Origin: Sphingosinicella sp041916975
Lineage (GTDB): Bacteria; Pseudomonadota; Alphaproteobacteria; Sphingomonadales; Sphingomonadaceae
Assembly: GCF_041916975.1 (NCBI RefSeq)
Contig: NZ_JAYRYK010000001.1
Location: forward strand, 1 to 64,000
Length of the DNA: 64,000 nt
Direction of reading: 5' to 3'
Shown here: piece by piece, positions 46,910 to 55,327 of the stretch
Position numbering within the stretch: the stretch's first letter is position 1
Layout of the letters: each line of letters starts with the position of its first letter
Translations under genes and position numbers: made by a program
The notes under the pieces: generated by a model
What the model was told of the DNA's origin: nothing
Seen by the model: the letters and a program-made list of their open reading frames with translations, nothing else
The model's database searches: none

Positions 46910-47950
46910 ATGCCTCTTCTGCAAGCCTCCAAGCAGTACAAGCCCTTCGAATATCCGTGGGCATACGACTATTGGAAGCTCCAGCAGCAGCTCCATTGGC
47001 TGCCCGAGGAAGTGCCTTTGGGCGAGGATTGCCGGGACTGGGCGCAGAAGCTCTCGGATCACGAGCGCAACCTGCTCACGCAGATCTTCCGCTTCTTCAC
47101 GCAGGCGGACGTCGAGGTGCAGGATTGCTACCACGAGAAATACGGCCGCGTCTTCAAGCCCACCGAGATCAAGATGATGCTGACCGCGTTCAGCAACATG
47201 GAGACGGTGCACATCGCCGCCTACAGCCACCTGCTCGACACGATCGGCATGCCCGAAAGCGAGTACGGCATGTTCCTTCAATACAAGGAAATGAAGGACA
47301 AGCACGATTACCTCGCGACCTTCGGCGTAGATACGGACGAGGATATCGCGAAGACGCTCGCCATGTTCGGCGGCTTCACCGAAGGGCTTCAGCTCTTCGC
47401 CAGCTTTGCGATGCTGATGAACTTCCCGCGCCACAACAAGATGAAGGGTATGGGCCAGATCGTCAGCTGGTCGGTGCGCGACGAGAGCCTCCACTGCGAA
47501 GGCATCATCAAGCTGTTCCACACCTTCTGCCAGGAGCGGGACTGCCTGACGCCCGCGATGCGCAAGGAAATCCGCGACACCTGCTATCACACGGTCGATC
47601 TGGAGGACGCGTTCGTCGATCTGGCGTTCGAGATGGGCCCGGTGCCCGGCATGACGCCCGACGACATCAAGAACTACATCCGCTTCATCGCCGATTGGCG
47701 GCTCAGCCAGCTCGGGCTGAAGCCGATCTACAAGATCAGCGAACACCCGCTGCCGTGGCTCGCGCCGCTGCTGAACGGCGTGGAGCACGCCAACTTCTTC
47801 GAAACCCGCGCCACCGAATATTCAAAAGCCGCCACCAAGGGCAGCTGGAACGACGTGTGGGACGCCTTCGACAAGCGCAAATCCGCGAAAATCACCACCG
47901 CCGCCAACGAGGCGGGCGACGCGCAGGGACTGCTCGGGGTGGCAGAGTAG
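46910..47950 (+). CDS. nrdB: Ribonucleotide reductase, beta subunit (class I)
   Basis: Di-iron radical subunit of 346 residues. Metal-ligand motifs are METVHIAAYSHL (Glu, His and the probable radical tyrosine), EGLQLFASF and RDESLHCEG (Glu, His). It follows nrdA by 90 bases and shares its NrdR-controlled promoter. The C-terminal tail that docks in NrdA is present. An AT-rich HEPN-like gene begins 6 bases after its stop. Confidence 0.95.
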   Translation: MPLLQASKQYKPFEYPWAYDYWKLQQQLHWLPEEVPLGEDCRDWAQKLSDHERNLLTQIFRFFTQADVEVQDCYHEKYGRVFKPTEIKMMLTAFSNMETVHIAAYSHLLDTIGMPESEYGMFLQYKEMKDKHDYLATFGVDTDEDIAKTLAMFGGFTEGLQLFASFAMLMNFPRHNKMKGMGQIVSWSVRDESLHCEGIIKLFHTFCQERDCLTPAMRKEIRDTCYHTVDLEDAFVDLAFEMGPVPGMTPDDIKNYIRFIADWRLSQLGLKPIYKISEHPLPWLAPLLNGVEHANFFETRATEYSKAATKGSWNDVWDAFDKRKSAKITTAANEAGDAQGLLGVAE

Positions 47951-47956
47951 TTAGCA

Positions 47957-48865
47957 GTGAAGCTCATTAATCTTCCTTATTTTATAGAATTGGGAGCAGC
48001 TTTTGATCGGGCTGGGCGAGTGGATCCTAACGAACAGCTTTTAGATGCTCTTTTTCTTTTTTATTCATTAGATAAGGCCATCAGGGAAATAGACATAGAA
48101 GGCCATATTAAGCTTTCTGCTGCCTCGCATAGTATTGAAGAGCTTCGGCTGCAAATTTCCAACTTTCAGAAGCGAAATTTCCGGGATCAAGATGGAAATT
48201 GGACAAATGTCGATAGTGAAAAAAGAGATGAATACGGGGTCAGGTCAATATTAAAGAAAATTGAAGAGGTCCGCGCTATTATTTTGGCTGAACTTCGGGT
48301 TTCTTCAGCATTTTGTGTGACAAGTTCCGGAATATTTGACGTTGGCCTGTTGATAAATTCAGCTCACAAGGCGTTGGGTGCTTTTGCAATTTCACGGCTG
48401 GATCCTGATATTTTGAATGAAATTGATGATTCAGGGAAATGTTTGGCGTTTAATTTGCCGACTGCGTCTGGATTTCATGCCATGAGAGCGGTCGAACGAG
48501 TTATAAAGAAATACCTTCGCATCTTCTTTCAAGAAGGTGAAATTGAAAAAATGAACAATTGGGGCCACTATGTTGGCGCACTCGAAAGAAGATTGAACTC
48601 CGGAGAAGGCGTTTCTCCTTCTCTTGAGGCAGTTACGCTTTTGAGACAGATAAAGGATATATATAGAAATTCTATAATTCATCCCGACAGAGTTTTGAAC
48701 AAGGATGAGGCTTCATCTATATTCCATCATACGATCGCAGCGATAAACAAAATCTCGGATGAAATCCCTCCGGATCGGGATTTTCTTTTAAAATCCGCAC
48801 GAAAAATATTGGAAATGGAAGCGGCGCGCGAGCCCGAAAAAAATGCTGCAAACGAAGCCGCATAA
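47957..48865 (+). CDS. HEPN-like protein, AT-rich accessory gene
   Basis: Product of 302 residues, not a member of any family I recognise. The C-terminal half has a helix FHAMRAVERVIKKYL (173-187) and later YRNSIIHPDRVLNKDEA, where R237-N238-xxx-H242 fits the HEPN RNase motif Rx4H with Asn after Arg. HEPN proteins are metal-independent RNases in toxin-antitoxin and abortive-infection systems. The DNA is strongly AT-rich, unlike flanking nrdB. The GTG start has only a weak ribosome site, and transcription may come from nrdAB. Confidence 0.6.
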   Translation: MKLINLPYFIELGAAFDRAGRVDPNEQLLDALFLFYSLDKAIREIDIEGHIKLSAASHSIEELRLQISNFQKRNFRDQDGNWTNVDSEKRDEYGVRSILKKIEEVRAIILAELRVSSAFCVTSSGIFDVGLLINSAHKALGAFAISRLDPDILNEIDDSGKCLAFNLPTASGFHAMRAVERVIKKYLRIFFQEGEIEKMNNWGHYVGALERRLNSGEGVSPSLEAVTLLRQIKDIYRNSIIHPDRVLNKDEASSIFHHTIAAINKISDEIPPDRDFLLKSARKILEMEAAREPEKNAANEAA

Positions 48866-48889
48866 TTCACACAAATAAGATCGTATAAA

Positions 48890-49126
48890 TTATGGGTACT
48901 TATTAATGGCCTCGACGATAACGTCGCTTATCGTCTTGTCCGATCGGCCCGATGAGCGGCCAGCATCGACCGCCGCCTGCAATTCCGCAACAGCATCCGC
49001 CCGTTCCTGATCCCGCCGGATCAGGTCGCGCACATAGTCGCTGGTGCTGCTGTAGCGGCCTTCGGCCACGCGGTGTTCCGCCCAGCTCTTGAGGGCGTCG
49101 GGGATCGAGACGTTCATCTGCGCCAT
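48890..49126 (-). CDS. ParD/CopG-type ribbon-helix-helix antitoxin (orphan)
   Basis: Product of 78 residues: MNVSIPDALKSWAEHRVAEGRYSSTSDYVRDLIRRD is the ParD-type RHH DNA-binding and dimer region, followed by an acidic/alanine helix that would bind a ParE toxin. No ParE gene is on either side; the neighbour is the convergent HEPN-like gene 24 bases away. It may be a leftover antitoxin, act in trans, or regulate something else. An alternative start is the Met three codons later. Confidence 0.8.
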   Translation of the reverse strand: MAQMNVSIPDALKSWAEHRVAEGRYSSTSDYVRDLIRRDQERADAVAELQAAVDAGRSSGRSDKTISDVIVEAINKYP

Positions 49127-49133
49127 GTCAATA

Positions 49134-49162
49134 TTTATAGGATTTTCTATAAAGGTTGACAA
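49134..49162 (-). promoter_or_regulatory. Promoter and operator of the ParD-type gene
   Basis: On the minus strand TTGTCA (49162-49157) is separated by 17 bases from TATAAA (49139-49134). A perfect inverted repeat TTATAG-GATTTT-CTATAA (49135-49152) overlaps the spacer and -10, as expected for autorepression. Only 7 bases separate the -10 from the ATG, so the mRNA would be leaderless. Confidence 0.65.
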
Positions 49163-49195
49163 TCGCTGACGTCGCTGCACTGACGCACGCACCCT

Positions 49196-49421
49196 GTCCT
49201 AATAGGATTTCCTGTGCCAGCGTTCCTGTATTGCGCGCGCCGCCCAACCCGCTGTGCCGATGAAAACAGGAATTTCGCGCGTGGCCTCCACTTCCTCTAC
49301 TTGTCCGTCTCGCTCGCGCGGAAAAACGTGCGGCTTTGCCGGAAACAGAAGCGAGCGATCTTCCCGGGGCGTCTCCGAAAGCGCGCCAATCGCCTCCAGT
49401 CTCACCCCGGTCTCACTCCGT
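49196..49421. other. Intergenic region, no supported gene
   Basis: About 225 bases between the antitoxin promoter and a membrane-protein gene. A 68-codon GTG-initiated frame on the minus strand (49199-49405) has no recognised domain or clear ribosome site and is left out. Confidence 0.4.
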
Positions 49422-49760
49422 TCAGCCCGGGCGCCGCATCAGCAGCCACAGGCACGCCAGCACCACCACGATGTCGATGGCGACGAACGCCGTGCCGATC
49501 GGCGTCCAGCCGCCTTTGCCGGGCGGGTTCGCGGCGAAGGAGAGCGCTGCGCCGATCGCGGGGAGGATAAGCCCGGCCCAGAGCGCTCCGCGCCCGCCAC
49601 TGCGCCACAGGAAGATACCGATCAGGAAGTAGCCCACGCCGAATGCGGCGGTGATTGCGAGTTCCGGGCTCATCGGCCGCACGCCAAGCAGCGCGACGTG
49701 TCCGATGCCGGTCAGCAGCATCAGTGTGCCCGCGCTCTTGCGTATGAAATCGGCGGTCAT
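49422..49760 (-). CDS. Four-TM membrane protein, hypothetical
   Basis: Product of 112 residues with four hydrophobic helices (about 9-28, 34-52, 58-75, 88-108). ATG at 49760 has AAGGAC upstream; the longer open frame upstream is not coding-like. It starts MTADFIRKSAGTLMLLTGIGHVALL. No function recognised. Confidence 0.7.
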   Translation of the reverse strand: MTADFIRKSAGTLMLLTGIGHVALLGVRPMSPELAITAAFGVGYFLIGIFLWRSGGRGALWAGLILPAIGAALSFAANPPGKGGWTPIGTAFVAIDIVVVLACLWLLMRRPG

Positions 49761-49895
49761 GATTGGTCCTTCCCCGTCTGCACCCGTCCCGGTCTGCGGC
49801 CGATCGTGGTGGGCTGCGCGCGGCGGCGCAACGTCTTCAAAAGGACAGGAAAGAAATGTGGGGGACAGCAGGAGCGCGCTATCCCCCGAGGAGGA

Positions 49896-49990
49896 GGTGT
49901 TTACTGCGGGGAGGGTTCGCCGGCCCCTTGCGGAGGGTGGTGGGACGGTAGTCGCCGGCGAAACCTCTCCTCTGTAGGTAAGGCAGTGCC
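49896..49990 (+). ncRNA. Candidate structured RNA (long imperfect hairpin)
   Basis: In the 300-base gap between two minus-strand genes, 49908-49924 (starting GGGGAGGGTTCGCC) pairs with 49954-49970 over 16 of 17 positions with one mismatch. Outside it, ACTGC (49903-49907) can pair with GCAGT (49983-49987), leaving an asymmetric internal loop. This is a closing stem, bulge and long terminal hairpin, a layout seen in 6S RNA and some riboswitches, but no known family signature was recognised. Strand is uncertain. Confidence 0.35.
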
Positions 49991-50060
49991 GCGTTCGGAC
50001 TTTGATCTGAGTCAAACTCGCTTTGCGTGGCCGGTCTTTCTTTCAAAAGAAAACGGCCGT

Positions 50061-50330
50061 TTAGCGTGCGATGCGCAGCAGCTTCTCGCGAGAGGTGTCA
50101 CCGCGCGCGACGCTGACGGCGGATTTGGGAAGGCCGAGCGCCTTCGCGACGAGTCGGCAGACGGCGGCGTTCGCCTTGCCGTCTTCGGGCGGCGCGGAGA
50201 CCCATACGCGGGCGCGCGGGCCTTCGGGCGTGTCTTCCACAAGGATGCGTTCGCCCCCGCGCGCTTTCGGCGTCACCCGCACGGCGAGCGTGCCGTCGAG
50301 CGAAACGAGCGCCGCGAGCGCGGTTTCCAT
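50061..50330 (-). CDS. DUF167 family protein (YggU-like)
   Basis: Product of 89 residues: LAVRVTPKARGGERI, VWVSAPPEDGKANAAVCRLVAKALGLPKSAVSVARGDTSREKLLRI is the complete DUF167 domain. The family is small, cytoplasmic and of unknown function. The upstream DUF486 gene ends 3 bases before it, so the two form an operon. Confidence 0.92.
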   Translation of the reverse strand: METALAALVSLDGTLAVRVTPKARGGERILVEDTPEGPRARVWVSAPPEDGKANAAVCRLVAKALGLPKSAVSVARGDTSREKLLRIAR

Positions 50331-50333
50331 TCT

Positions 50334-50675
50334 TTAGCGGCCCACAAACAGGAAGCCGACCGCCGCCATGATACAGCCAAAGGCGGCAAAGTGGCGCCAG
50401 TGCAGCGGTTCGCCGAGATAGGTGACCATGAACACGCCGAAGATGGTGAGCGCGATCGCCTCCTGCGCGATCTTGAGCTGCCCCGGCGTCCAGCCGGCGG
50501 CGGCGCCGATGCGGTTCGCGGGGACTGCGAGCGCATATTCGAAGAAGGCGATGCCCCAGCTGATGAGGATGATCACGAACATGGGCTTCGCGCCTGCCGC
50601 GCCGGCCTTCAGGTGCCAGTACCACGCGAAGGTCATCAGGATGTTCGAGAGGGTGAGGAGGACGATCGTCTGCAT
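50334..50675 (-). CDS. DUF486 family (DMT-like) membrane protein
   Basis: Product of 113 residues with four membrane helices: IVLLTLSNILMTFAWYWHLK, ISWGIAFFEYALAVPANRIG, QLKIAQEAIALTIFGVFM and WRHFAAFGCIMAAVGFLF. These are standard DUF486 features; the family is related to small drug/metabolite transporters, with no defined substrate. Upstream open frame to 51137 is non-coding. Confidence 0.9.
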   Translation of the reverse strand: MQTIVLLTLSNILMTFAWYWHLKAGAAGAKPMFVIILISWGIAFFEYALAVPANRIGAAAGWTPGQLKIAQEAIALTIFGVFMVTYLGEPLHWRHFAAFGCIMAAVGFLFVGR

Positions 50676-50843
50676 GGAGACACGTCTTAGCGCGCCCACG
50701 TGCACGCCGCCACGGCTGTTCAGGCACGAGTCAGCGTTCCACGGCAACGTTGGCGGGGAAGCGATTTTCGTGGGAGCCGTTTGCGCAGTCTTGCGTTTGG
50801 CGACCGAAGCGAACGCTTCATGTGACTGGTTTTGGAGAGGTTT

Positions 50844-51239
50844 ATGAAAAAGGTCGTATTCGCCGCGGTTGCGGCTTCGCTGATCCCGCTTGCCGGTGTC
50901 GCCTCGGCTCCGGCGTTCGCCGATCCGCCGGAGTGGGCGCCCGCGCACGGCAAGCGCGCCAAGGATCGGGATCGCTGGTATGCGGATGATCACTACCGCA
51001 AGGGCAATTATCGCGAGCGGCGCCTCGGCCGCGACGAGCAGATCTATCGCGGTCGCGACGGGCGCTATTACTGCAAGCGCAAGGACGGCACGACCGGCCT
51101 CATCATCGGCGGCGTGGCGGGCGGTGTGCTCGGTCACGAGATCGCGCCGGGCGGCTCCAAGACCGTTGGCGCCGTGCTCGGCGCGGTTGCCGGCGGTCTT
51201 GTCGGCAAGAGCCTCGACGACGGCGTCAAGTGCCGCTGA
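50844..51239 (+). CDS. Glycine-zipper 2TM domain envelope protein
   Basis: Product of 131 residues: signal peptide ending AFA, a charged Arg/Tyr/Asp-rich middle, then a glycine-zipper segment (LIIGGVAGGVLGHEIAPGGS and VGAVLGAVAGGLVGKSL). Such proteins lie in or under the outer membrane (compare SlyB, RcnB-like). GGAGAGG precedes the ATG. Role unknown. Confidence 0.85.
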   Translation: MKKVVFAAVAASLIPLAGVASAPAFADPPEWAPAHGKRAKDRDRWYADDHYRKGNYRERRLGRDEQIYRGRDGRYYCKRKDGTTGLIIGGVAGGVLGHEIAPGGSKTVGAVLGAVAGGLVGKSLDDGVKCR

Positions 51240-51255
51240 GCTGACGGAATAACAA

Positions 51256-51311
51256 GGCTTCCTGTCCGGTATCCGCTTTTGTTAGTGTGATGGCCGGACA
51301 GGAGGCCTTTT
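51256..51311 (+). promoter_or_regulatory. Long hairpin: terminator and/or sequestered ribosome site
   Basis: GGCTTCCTGTCCGG (51256-51269) pairs over 14 positions (one GU) with CCGGACAGGAGGCC (51294-51307) around a 24-base loop, followed by TTTT. It could terminate the glycine-zipper transcript. The right arm contains AGGAGG, the ribosome site of the lipoprotein gene starting at 51313, so in a read-through mRNA that site would be masked. Confidence 0.6.
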
Positions 51312-51312
51312 C

Positions 51313-51852
51313 ATGATGAAACAAGGATTTGTGGCGGGTGTAGCACTGCTGGCGCTCACGGCGTGCGGCGGCAACGATGCCAGCGAGGCCTCGAAGGGCG
51401 AGGGCAAGGAGGTCGCGAGCGGCAGTGTCGAGACCGGGGAGGGTGAGGCGCAGTACAGCGTGCGTCAGGACGGCGAGAATTCAACCGTCACCGTCACCGG
51501 ACCCGATGGTCAGACGGGCAAGTTCATGAGCGGAGAGGGTGCCGCGAACTTCCTCCCCGATTTCGCGCCGCTCTATCCGGGCGCGAAGGTCGTCGGCGGC
51601 GCGGGCGGGGATTCCAGCACGGGCAAGGGCGGCATGGTCAACTTCGAAACCGGCGACGCGCCGGAGAAGGTGATCGCCTGGTACAAGGCGGCGGCCGAGA
51701 AGTCCGGCCTCAAGGTCGCCGGTGAAATGACGACGCCCGAGATGCGCATGGTCGCCGCGCAGGACGAGGCGAGCGGGCGCAGCCTGCAGGTCCACGCCTC
51801 CGCGAAGGAAGGCGGCGGCAGCACCGCAAGCCTGATCGCGGGTACGCAGTAG
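51313..51852 (+). CDS. Lipoprotein, hypothetical (179 aa)
   Basis: Lipobox LLALTACGG, then a Ser/Gly/Glu-rich linker and a domain with FLPDFAPLYPGAKVVGG, DAPEKVIAWYKAAAEKSGLKV and a late VAAQDE segment. This resembles small periplasmic domains found in other proteobacterial lipoproteins, but no function is known. Its AGGAGG ribosome site lies in the arm of the preceding hairpin. Confidence 0.75.
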   Translation: MMKQGFVAGVALLALTACGGNDASEASKGEGKEVASGSVETGEGEAQYSVRQDGENSTVTVTGPDGQTGKFMSGEGAANFLPDFAPLYPGAKVVGGAGGDSSTGKGGMVNFETGDAPEKVIAWYKAAAEKSGLKVAGEMTTPEMRMVAAQDEASGRSLQVHASAKEGGGSTASLIAGTQ

Positions 51853-51979
51853 AGGTGATAACAGGTCCGTAAGGTTAACCATCAAAGTTTTGGCGTTAAC
51901 CGCCTTCGGCAAGACCTCGTTAGCTATTCGGGTCGCTAATGGGCACCGGGTCAAGAAAATGCTCGGGAGTCTAGGGGCC

Positions 51980-52225
51980 ATGGACAAGGTTGAACTCGCT
52001 GACGCGGTCTACGCCCGCGTCTTCCCTATGATCATCATCATCTGCGCCGTTGTCGGCACCGCCAGCTTCGCGCTGCAAAACTATTCGCAGGCGGTATGGG
52101 CCTTCATCGCCATCGGCCTTGCGATGAAGCTGAACGGCATCATAGAGCGCCGCCGTTTCGAACGCTCGGAACGTCTCGCGGCACTCGGCTGGAACCGCGC
52201 GCGCAATCCGCTCGGTTCATTCTGA
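51980..52225 (+). CDS. Small membrane protein (81 aa), hypothetical
   Basis: From the ATG at 51980 (AGGGG upstream) the product has two hydrophobic helices (about 12-32 and 37-57) and a basic Arg-rich tail. Earlier in-frame starts (TTG 51890, ATG 51959) have weak ribosome sites. The upstream DNA has GGTTAACCAT and CGTTAACC, resembling CtrA half-sites, though not at the standard spacing. Function unknown. Confidence 0.55.
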   Translation: MDKVELADAVYARVFPMIIIICAVVGTASFALQNYSQAVWAFIAIGLAMKLNGIIERRRFERSERLAALGWNRARNPLGSF

Positions 52226-52388
52226 ACACTCCGTCCGAAGTTCGGTCGCGCCGCCCCCGATCCCGCCCGGGAGCGGCGCCTTCCGTTCGCCGATTGGACA
52301 ATTGACTAACATCTGAGGCTGCGACATCCTCCGCTCCGGGAAGTTCGTAAAGAACGCCGGAAACCGGCAAAGGGTGGGAGCAGCAGCT

Positions 52389-55298
52389 ATGAAGACGATC
52401 ACGGGCTTCGCCGTTTTGATGGCGACGGCAGCATGGACGGCACAGGCTTTCGCGCAGCAAGCGGGCGAGCAGGCAGACACCGCCGAAGAGCAGGTCGCCG
52501 AAACCATCATCATCACGGGCACGCGCATCAGCCGCCCCGAGCTCGACTTCGCGAACCCCGTCACAACGCTTTCCGCCGACGCCATCGCGCAGTCCGGCAA
52601 GACCAACATCGCGGATTTCCTGACGCAGAGCCCCGCGCTCGTCGGTTCTCAGACCGGCAGCCTCACCGGCGGCTCCGAGTCGGAGTTCGGCGAGGCGGGC
52701 CTCAACCTCCTCGATCTCAGGAACCTTGGCACTGACCGCACGCTGGTGCTGGTGGACGGGCGCCGTCACGTCTCCGCGCTCGCGGGCTCGGCGGCGGTGG
52801 ATATCAATGCGATCCCCACGGACCTCATCGAAGCCGTCGACGTGCTGACCGGCGGCGCTTCGGCAATCTACGGTGCGGACGGTGTTTCGGGCGTCGTCAA
52901 TTTTCGGCTGAAGCATGATTTCGAAGGCATCACCGCGCGCGGCCAGATCGGCATTTCGCAGCGCGGCGACGGCGGCAACCGCTATGGCGCGATCACCGCA
53001 GGCACCAACTTTTCCGAAGGCCGGGGCAATATTGCCGCCGCCTATGAGTACAACAAGGAAGACAGGCTGAACGAGTTGCAGCGCTCGCGGCTACGCAATC
53101 CGCGCGCCAAGTGGCTGTACCGGAATCAGGGCGATATTCCGGATGACCCCAATATTCCGGACTACATCCCCTATAACGACGTCCGCTATGCGGACAGCGC
53201 GCGTATGGGCGCAGTCGATGTCGATTTCGACTATGCATCCGACTTCGAGGGTGATGGCGACATCTACGATCGCGGCCTCGTTCTGGAGGAATCCGGCGGC
53301 TACGCGCAGGGCGGATCGAGCACGCCCATCGACGGCTACCAGGGCGATCTCTTCCCGGGCTTGGAACGGCACCTCTTCAACGTCCTCGGCCGCTATGAAT
53401 TCAGCGACGCCTTCACCCTCTTCGCGGAAGGCAAGTACGTCCGCACCAAGGCATGGACGCAGCAGCAGCCGACTTACGATTTCTATCTGTTCCAGACCGC
53501 TGAAAACCCGTTCATGCCGGATTCGATCCGGGACGCGATCGTGCCCGGCGCCGCAGCAGCCGCCTACGAGGATCCGGAAATGCCGGACGGGGTGTGGGTC
53601 ACGCGCGACAATTTCGATCTGGGTGTCAATTTCGAGGAAAACGTCCGCCAAACACTGCGCGGCGTGATTGGCGCCAGCGGAAATTTCAGCGAGCACCTGA
53701 AATACGAGGTGTCGTACGTCTATGGCCAGACGAAGACGCGCACGTTCAGCCAGGGCAACCGGCTGGAAGCCGAATGGCAGGCGGCGATAGACGTTGTCGC
53801 CGATCCCGATACTGGCGCGCCGATCTGCCGGACGATGCTTGATCCCGACAATCCGTTCCCAAACTGCGTACCGTACAACATCTTCGGCGAGAATGTGCGC
53901 GATCCGGCCGCGATTGGCTTCGTGACGACCGATAGCCTTAGCCGTGCGAAGGTAACCCAGCACGTCGTCTCGGGCTCGATTTCGGGCGACACGGGCGCAT
54001 TCTTCAATCTTCCCGGCGGTCCGGTCGGCTTCGCCGTCGGCGCCGAATACCGCAAGGAGAAGAGCACGTTCGATCCGGACCCGGTGATCCGCGACGGTTT
54101 GACGTGGTACGGCGCGATCCAGCCATCGAGCGGCAGCTTCGACGTGAAGGAAGTGTTCGCCGAGATCAATCTGCCGCTGTTGAAGGACGTGCCTGGCGCA
54201 CATCTGCTGTCGGTCGGCGGCGCCATCCGGCTATCCGATTACAGCACGATCGGGTCGACGACGACGTGGAAGGTGGACGGCGTCTACGCTCCGATCTCCG
54301 ACGTTTCGTTCCGCGCAACCTATTCGCAGGCGGTGCGCGCGCCGAACATTGCCGAACTGTTCGCGCCGGAAAGCTCGTCGTTCAACTTTATCGTCGACCC
54401 ATGCGACACGCAGGAGCTGAACAACGGCACCTCGACACGCGAGGCGAATTGCGCGGACTTGATCGGCGGACTCGGTATCGACCCGACGACGTTCAGCCCG
54501 TCGAGCGACCCCAGCTCGTCGCTTTTCACCGAGGGTCTGAGCGGCGGTAATCCGGACCTTCAGGAAGAAACTGCGAAGACGTGGACGGCGGGCGTCGTGC
54601 TGCGCCCGCGTTTCCTCCCGGGCTTCACCTTCTCGGCGGACTGGTATGACATCAAGATCAGGAACGCGATCAACACGCCGCAGGCTGAGGAACTCGCGGA
54701 GCTGTGTGTCGATCAGCCGACGCTCGACAATCCGTTCTGTTCTGCGATCACGCGCGATCCCGACACGGGCTTCATCACCGGCTTCACTTCTCGGCCGGAC
54801 AACGTCGCGCAGTTCCGCACCGCCGGGCTCGACGTGACGCTCGCCTACCGGATCCGCACGGATACGGCGGGCACGTTCAACGTCGCGCTCACCGGCAATT
54901 ATCTGGACCGTCTGGATTTCGTGGCGACGCCGGGCGCCGAGATCGATTCCGACCGCGATGAAGCGCTCGCCTATGCGCCGCGCTACTCGGCGACGCTCGA
55001 CCTCACGTGGAACAAGGGGCCGATGACGATCGCGTACGGCATCTCGTGGTTCGACAAGACCCGCCGCTTCACGACCGAGGATCTGGCGGGCGATCCCGAC
55101 TATGCCGATCCCAAATACTTCTGGGCAAAGCAGAAGTGGGAGCACGAGGTTCAGCTGAGCTACGATATCGGCGAGCGATTCAGCATCTACGGTGGCGTCA
55201 ATAATCTGTTCGACGAGAAGCCGGCGTTCAATTTCAGCTCCTATCCGGTCTCCGCGATGGGCCGCTATTTCTACATGGGGGCGACCGTTTCGTTCTGA
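52389..55298 (+). CDS. TonB-dependent outer-membrane receptor
   Basis: Outer-membrane transporter of 969 residues: signal peptide ending AFA-QQ, TonB-box-like start ETIIITGTRIS, plug domain (NPVTTLSADAIAQSG to GVVNFRLK), long beta-barrel with alternating aromatic strands and a terminal phenylalanine (YMGATVSF). It belongs to the sphingomonad/Xanthomonas-type large receptors. The S9 peptidase gene 29 bases after its stop suggests the ligand is a peptide or peptide-like compound. Confidence 0.95.
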   Translation: MKTITGFAVLMATAAWTAQAFAQQAGEQADTAEEQVAETIIITGTRISRPELDFANPVTTLSADAIAQSGKTNIADFLTQSPALVGSQTGSLTGGSESEFGEAGLNLLDLRNLGTDRTLVLVDGRRHVSALAGSAAVDINAIPTDLIEAVDVLTGGASAIYGADGVSGVVNFRLKHDFEGITARGQIGISQRGDGGNRYGAITAGTNFSEGRGNIAAAYEYNKEDRLNELQRSRLRNPRAKWLYRNQGDIPDDPNIPDYIPYNDVRYADSARMGAVDVDFDYASDFEGDGDIYDRGLVLEESGGYAQGGSSTPIDGYQGDLFPGLERHLFNVLGRYEFSDAFTLFAEGKYVRTKAWTQQQPTYDFYLFQTAENPFMPDSIRDAIVPGAAAAAYEDPEMPDGVWVTRDNFDLGVNFEENVRQTLRGVIGASGNFSEHLKYEVSYVYGQTKTRTFSQGNRLEAEWQAAIDVVADPDTGAPICRTMLDPDNPFPNCVPYNIFGENVRDPAAIGFVTTDSLSRAKVTQHVVSGSISGDTGAFFNLPGGPVGFAVGAEYRKEKSTFDPDPVIRDGLTWYGAIQPSSGSFDVKEVFAEINLPLLKDVPGAHLLSVGGAIRLSDYSTIGSTTTWKVDGVYAPISDVSFRATYSQAVRAPNIAELFAPESSSFNFIVDPCDTQELNNGTSTREANCADLIGGLGIDPTTFSPSSDPSSSLFTEGLSGGNPDLQEETAKTWTAGVVLRPRFLPGFTFSADWYDIKIRNAINTPQAEELAELCVDQPTLDNPFCSAITRDPDTGFITGFTSRPDNVAQFRTAGLDVTLAYRIRTDTAGTFNVALTGNYLDRLDFVATPGAEIDSDRDEALAYAPRYSATLDLTWNKGPMTIAYGISWFDKTRRFTTEDLAGDPDYADPKYFWAKQKWEHEVQLSYDIGERFSIYGGVNNLFDEKPAFNFSSYPVSAMGRYFYMGATVSF

Positions 55299-55327
55299 GC
55301 GCAGGGCAGTACAAGGGGGCAGGGCTT

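Noticed and set aside
49199..49405. A 68-codon minus-strand GTG frame
   Set aside because: Somewhat protein-like, but no ribosome site, no domain, and not enough to support a gene.
51875..51900. TTAACC repeats considered as a full CtrA box
   Set aside because: Start-to-start distance is 21 bases, not the 11 expected for TTAA-N7-TTAA; only half-sites can be claimed.
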